From Phymatolithon calcareum (Eukaryota; Rhodophyta; Florideophyceae; Hapalidiales), in assembly GCA_977006965.1 (NCBI GenBank), contig OZ345381.1, positions 744,001 to 808,000 of the forward strand: a DNA stretch of 64,000 nucleotides, written 5' to 3'. Shown here piece after piece: positions 59,445 to 64,000 of this stretch. Position numbers and translations under genes: made by a program. The notes under the pieces are model-generated. The model had not been told where the DNA came from. It worked only from the letters and a program-made list of their open reading frames with translations, and did not search any database. Each line of letters starts with the position of its first letter. Within the stretch, counting starts at the first letter, position 1.

Positions 59445-62216
59445 TTATCCAAAACAGCCACACATCGTTCGCTTTCTTGTTGTCTGCGGTCTGGAGGCTG
59501 GTCTAGTCCCTGGGGGTTTCTTCCGCGCCGGTACCGCCGACGAAGTGCCAGGTCCATTAGTCATTTCACTGCCGTACGTAGTGGATGTTTCCGTCGTAGT
59601 CGAAAGTTGTGGTGGGCTGTTAGTATTTCCGGCAGAGGCGCCCGGCACGTCGACATCAGTTATTCCCGATGCCGCAAGCGGTGCTGCACCAGCCGCGCCA
59701 AGCACGCTGTGCACGACAACGGTGTGTTTTGCGCCGGACGGATTTTCAGGATTATTAGTGAAAGAGGCGTTACGTCGGATAGGTGACTGAAACTCCGGCT
59801 GCGCGACAGATCCTGCTTCACCACGTGCGCCACTCTTTGCACCATTTTTACGCTTGTTTCGATGAATGAAGAACTTCCTTTCAATCGCCTCCTTTTCCGC
59901 ATCCTCCGACTTCAGCGCTGCGCTTAACGGTGGCTGCCCGTCGATTTTTTCTTTTGCAATTTCCGCTTCTTGTCGCACCTCCTCCTCGGGGTCGTTCAAG
60001 AGGTTATCCATGGCTGTTACGAACGCGGTTTTAGTCCCACAAGCAACCGCAATGTCAGGCATGAGACGCACCAATCGGAGACGGACATTCACGACGGGAT
60101 CACGCGACAGGGACAGTAGCTCAGATGCAAACAGTTGTGTGAAAAGCCGATGGCTCAACACGCGTAATGCAACTGCACTGCCATCAATGTACGCTAGACG
60201 AGTCCAGTAGACTTTTCCACGCGCCCATTCCAGTCGAAAGTGCTTCAGAATGTGATCCCTTCGTCGAACATCCGGGATATATCGAATGACAGAAATAAGC
60301 CCAGCCACACAACTCTTACGAACAAGGTAAGTGCTCTCCCGAGCCATTTGGAAGAGGAGCGGTGCCACATGTTCGCACAGCATGTCCTGTGGAACGAGAT
60401 ACGCACTTTCGTCTAGTTGTTTCGCGAGGAGTTCCTGAGTGCGCCACGAGTCATGAGCCATAGTCTCAAGAGATCTGAAAATTGGAGACAGTTGTCGAGC
60501 GGATTTTCCGCTCGTTTTTTCCGTATCCTTCTTCTCCCTGGACAGCAGCATGAGCAATTCAGCAAAGTGCCCAAGTGAGTTCATGCGTACTTGCGGGTTC
60601 TGATCTGTCATCAGCTCTGCAATGGCACCCAATATTTCCGATCGCAAAGGGCCTTCCGCAAGAATACGCGTCGTTTCATGAATTCCAGCAGCGAGAGTGG
60701 CGCGCGTCTCGACGTCGGTGTCAGTACAAAGCGAGTGGACGACTCCTCGAATTTTCTCCGGGCGATGCTCACCGCACACAAGTGCAACGGCGGGCACGTT
60801 AAAAGCGCACCAATGGCGCACGGTGGGTCCATTGCACGTGACCATGCGGCGGAGAGCGTTGAGTGCAGTAGTCCAAGTCTCCTCGTTCTTAAAAAGCGGG
60901 TTGACCGCGCAAAGGAAGTATCCGTATACCTCAGAGAAAATCTCCAGCATTAAATAGGTGTCATCGTCAACGGTGCGGAGGTCAGAGGCGGCGACGGCGC
61001 TTGCGGTTGCGCACTCACGAAGGAACATGGGCAGTAGAAGAGTGCGGTAGCTCGATGCGGTCATACAGAGCGATTTGTGCGATTCGGCCGACCGCGCAAC
61101 AGCACGCATAGCCGCAGCACGAACTCGCGCGTTTTCGTCGCCCATGAGCACGTTGAGCTCCGGCCACAGCTCGTTTTCAGACACTCGAAGCGGAAGTTTT
61201 GCACCGACGGTGGCAAGGCTCTGCGCGATCATGGCGCGAACGGACGGGTCAGTGTCCTTGCAAAGCTTGAGGGCCTGATTTAGGAACTTTTCCTCCAATT
61301 CCTGGGCGGTGAGCGAGTCGGTGAGGGAGCCAATTATGCGGGCAGCCAGACGACGGCTTTCAACTGTAGTGCTGGTGGCGCGATCAACGGTCGCGGGAAC
61401 GACAAGGGAGACAACGTCTTCGCGTTGGACCTGCGGAAGCATCATGGACAAAATTTCGCCCCAAGCGTCGAAAACGTCGCCGCTTTCCGACATTTGGATG
61501 ATGCGCAGCGCGGCAATGACGACTCGCTTCGCGACAGCTTCTGGTATTCTCATGTTGACGACAAAATAGAGTGCCTCGGCGGCGGCCATTTGCACCTCCT
61601 CCTTCCAACGCACGGCGTCACGACAGATTTCAGGAACCATGATTTGCAGCGTATCGTCAGGGCAATGCTCGAGAAACTGCGGGAATTGGAAGAGCACGGC
61701 GAGACGCTCGATGTCGGAGCCATCAAGAAGAACTAACGTAGCGTTGGAGACGCTGGTGAGGACGTCATCGTTCAACATAACAAAATTGCTGCCGTCATTA
61801 TCCTATTCACAGAATGAAATATTGCGCCAAGAGGTGAACGGAAAGTGTAAATGTCACACGAAAATGCATAAATGACAAGAGGCAAGCATGAAAGCAACTT
61901 GAAGAGTCAGATTCCATATGATTACCGGCACATCCAGGCAAACGTTCGCCAGCCGTTTTGCACGCGTGTAAACGTCAACTCGCTCGACAACGCAGTCCGA
62001 AAGCCCGCGCGAGCGGCAATCGAGCGGCGCGGAAAGGGCAGGGAATCGTACCTGGTCATATGACTCTAAGTCGTGATTTTCGTCATCTTGGTCTTCCTCC
62101 TCGTCATGGGCAGCGGGATTGTTTTCCAGTTGCAGGACATTTGCGGAAACGGCGAGCGGGTCGTCTTCGAGGACGACGGTGTCGACGACCGGACGACGCT
62201 CCGCGACCTGCGCCAT
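59445..62216 (-). CDS. PP4R1-like HEAT-repeat phosphatase regulator
   Basis: Two exons: 62216-62052 (MAQVAERRPVVDTVVLEDD ... HDLESYDQ) and 61802-59445, split by a 249-nt phase-0 intron (61803-62051, GTACGA...GAATAG). Product 840 aa. Exon 1 is acidic. Residues about 65-610 are HEAT repeats (RRLAARIIGSLTDSL; DPSVRAMIAQSLATVGAKL; DENARVRAAAMRAVARSA; NPQVRMNSLGHFAELL; DPVVNVRLRLVRLMPDIA), laid out as in the PP4 regulatory subunit 1 and PP2A scaffold families. The last 170 residues are Ser/Thr/Pro-rich and disordered, ending in RTMCGCFG, a Cys pair that could be lipidated. It likely positions a PP4/PP2A-type catalytic subunit. The PP4R1 rather than PR65 assignment rests on length and the acidic N-terminus. 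Confidence 0.75.
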
Positions 62217-63090
62217 GACGAAAGGGGATGAGGAGGTGCGTGCGGGTACAGAGTCGCGCACGAATCGTTTCCGGCGGGAGTGTACGCGACAAGGCACGTG
62301 CCAGCATGAGCATTGAATAGTACGCTCGTTACGAGTGAGCGATGGGCCAAATTTGGAATGAGTTTCACAATACTTGATGATTTGATAGCACAACAGGATC
62401 ATCCACTCGGGTGTGCCCACGTCAGGGACGTTTCGGAGTGTACGGTATTTCAAATCTTTGAAGTAATAGTGCACGCGTATTTACTGCATTATAGATTGTC
62501 CATTCCAATTTTGACACCGTTATCGAAATAATTAGAATCTAATCTGATGTTTTTGATTCTAGCATTTGATGCCCATTGATAGATATATGACCGTTGATTT
62601 GGCCTGCAGCACAGCAACGAGCAGTATCAATACATATGATACTGTATACTGGCTGTAGTTCATGAGGGAGGTGTCGTATGATACGAAGCCAAGTTGTGGA
62701 CAGAAGAACGAGCAATCGCAGTGCTGTGTAACTGCAGCTATGATACTTTTTGCTCCTTTACAGTATGTCTGCCCGTCAGGCGGGACTACGACTAAACTAC
62801 TTTTTTACTTTTTTTTTTAAAAAAAAAGTAATGCAATCGACGGCGACGACCAAGTACTGTCGTTGTGCATTACAGTATTTACTTACACTGCACTAGCGCA
62901 TTGTGCAATGCACGGCAGTATTCTGTAGGAGCCATCCAGTTCATGCGCCATCGAGTTTATGCACTGCATGCATCATCTAGAATGGTCAGTTTGTAAAACT
63001 CATTAAACGAATAAAACCGAAAACTCGGGTCGCCCGCGGTGGCAAAGATAGGCATAATCATTGGGGTGCATACATGCAGCTTCGGTTTGT
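62217..63090. other. Intergenic, no gene recognised
   Basis: Contains an AT palindrome (62806-62830, a T-run facing an A-run between tact and agta) and short repeated atactgta/tacagtat motifs around 62630-62770. Confidence 0.5.
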
Positions 63091-64000
63091 TTATTGATGT
63101 GAATTTCTCACAGCTGTGGCAGTTTTTCCTTCAGTTCCCCGCTTTCGTTTTCTGCTGTCATTCCATAAGTTACTCACAGACTGCGAGAAATCCACACGAA
63201 TACGGCGATCATCCACAAGCGCCTTATCCATCTTATAGTACGCGCGTTCACACTGTTCCGCATTTTCAAACTCCACAAATGCATAGTTCAATGACTTCCC
63301 AGTGACCGGGTCGCAAATAACATCTGCTCTGCATTCTCCAAATCGCGAGAAAATAATCTCCAGGTCGTCCGCCTCAGTCACCGGGTTCAGTTTACAGACA
63401 AACAACACGTTGTCCGGCGGTTTCACCTCTGCATCCGGCAAATCGCCGATAATTTCCAACACTTCCGCCCGCGAACGAGCCTCCCGTGCCGCCTCGCGCT
63501 CGCGCACAACGGCCTCGTCGAGCACCTCCGCCTCCTCGTCGGACGCGAGATATCCGAGAGGCGGGCACTGTGAGGGCAGTGGAGATGGCGGTGCGGGGGG
63601 CATACCAATGGAATCCGTGAACGGATCGTGCAGCACAATCGTGTGTCGGATATGGCAGACGCGATATGGCCGGTTTTTCGGGTTCACGTCGCATTCCGCC
63701 AGAGCAAGAAGTACGTCCATTCCCTCAGCAACACGTCCGAATGCTGTGTGTGTTCGGTCGAGATAGTCCAATCCGTCTGCTAGCGTTATGAAGAACTGCG
63801 AGCCATGTGCTGGTCCAGGCATACTCAGCACACCCCGCACAGCGTGAGTCACTGCGCGATGTGTCTCGCGCTGCGCGGGTCGCTTCGTGTTTGATAATGC
63901 ATATATACCATCGCCGAGGCCTTCCGTAAGAGTGGCATCGCAAGCACGTGCGACAAAACCGCGCTCGATTTCGAAAAAGTGGCCGTCGTTATACCGTTTT
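63091..64000 (-). CDS. Cyclophilin-RRM protein (PPIL4/CYP59 type), partial
   Basis: The frame is open from the right edge of the window to the stop at 63091; the start lies outside. The visible 302 residues begin within a cyclophilin domain (KRYNDGHFFEIERGFVARACD, then MPGPAHGSQFFIT and HTAFGRVAEGMDVL), followed by an acidic, helical linker and an RRM (RNP2 LFVCKLNPVT, RNP1 SLNYAFVEFEN). The order PPIase-linker-RRM is that of PPIL4/CYP59, nuclear proteins tied to RNA polymerase II and pre-mRNA processing. The usual QxGD of active cyclophilins reads ARACD here, so isomerase activity may be weak. The zinc knuckle found in plant CYP59 is absent; the protein ends in a short basic tail (SRKRKRGTEGKTATAV). 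Confidence 0.85.
   Translation of the reverse strand, partial: KRYNDGHFFEIERGFVARACDATLTEGLGDGIYALSNTKRPAQRETHRAVTHAVRGVLSMPGPAHGSQFFITLADGLDYLDRTHTAFGRVAEGMDVLLALAECDVNPKNRPYRVCHIRHTIVLHDPFTDSIGMPPAPPSPLPSQCPPLGYLASDEEAEVLDEAVVREREAAREARSRAEVLEIIGDLPDAEVKPPDNVLFVCKLNPVTEADDLEIIFSRFGECRADVICDPVTGKSLNYAFVEFENAEQCERAYYKMDKALVDDRRIRVDFSQSVSNLWNDSRKRKRGTEGKTATAVRNSHQ

Overview
The window is nuclear DNA from a red alga. The strongest indicator is an intact, plastid-targeted phycoerythrin gamma subunit gene (26836-27912, minus), a family known from rhodophytes. The host genes are compact, with no introns or a few short ones (73-249 nt). They lie close together from 47.3 to 64 kb, and two more stand alone at 26.8-27.9 and 30.9-32.6 kb. 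The rest is AT-richer, repeat-filled DNA.

Host genes: phycoerythrin gamma subunit; a nine-TM EMP70/TM9SF-type protein; an HSP33 redox chaperone whose second zinc-ligand pair sits on a tiny last exon; a TIP30/HTATIP2-like Rossmann protein with a long disordered tail; a SEC12/PREB-like WD40 protein of the ER membrane in three exons; a tafazzin-like acyltransferase; a BSD-domain protein; a PP4R1-like HEAT-repeat protein in two exons; and, running off the right edge, a cyclophilin-RRM protein (PPIL4/CYP59 type).

Mobile DNA: a Ty3 chromovirus-type Pol with an in-frame deletion (1-1772); a decayed pogo/DDE_1 transposase (2.7-3.7 kb); two members of a TIR family with 7-bp target duplications (4488-5062 and 24845-25201); three PIF/Harbinger-type two-gene elements (A about 5.3-8.4 kb, B 11013-15121, C 39341-43232) and a deleted relative of C (9901-10305); a foldback element inside the right TIR of B (14034-15064); a Ty1/copia element with two 388-bp LTRs and a GTAAT duplication (16440-20107); a decayed hAT element with an exact 8-bp duplication (21513-23762) and two deletion derivatives (23912-24618, 43710-44667), the second inside a broken LINE (43.2-46.9 kb); and a MULE-like element with TIRs of about 110 bp (29185-30220).

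The most unusual system is the pair A and B. Each couples a HARBI1-like transposase to a divergently transcribed second gene, and the two second-gene products are homologous to each other but do not look like the Myb-type partner of known Harbinger elements. Both genes in both elements keep a short intron at the same position, and the accessory gene keeps the same intron phase. Element C has an open, apparently intact transposase and a different, convergent partner gene that is broken. No rRNA, tRNA or CRISPR array was recognised.
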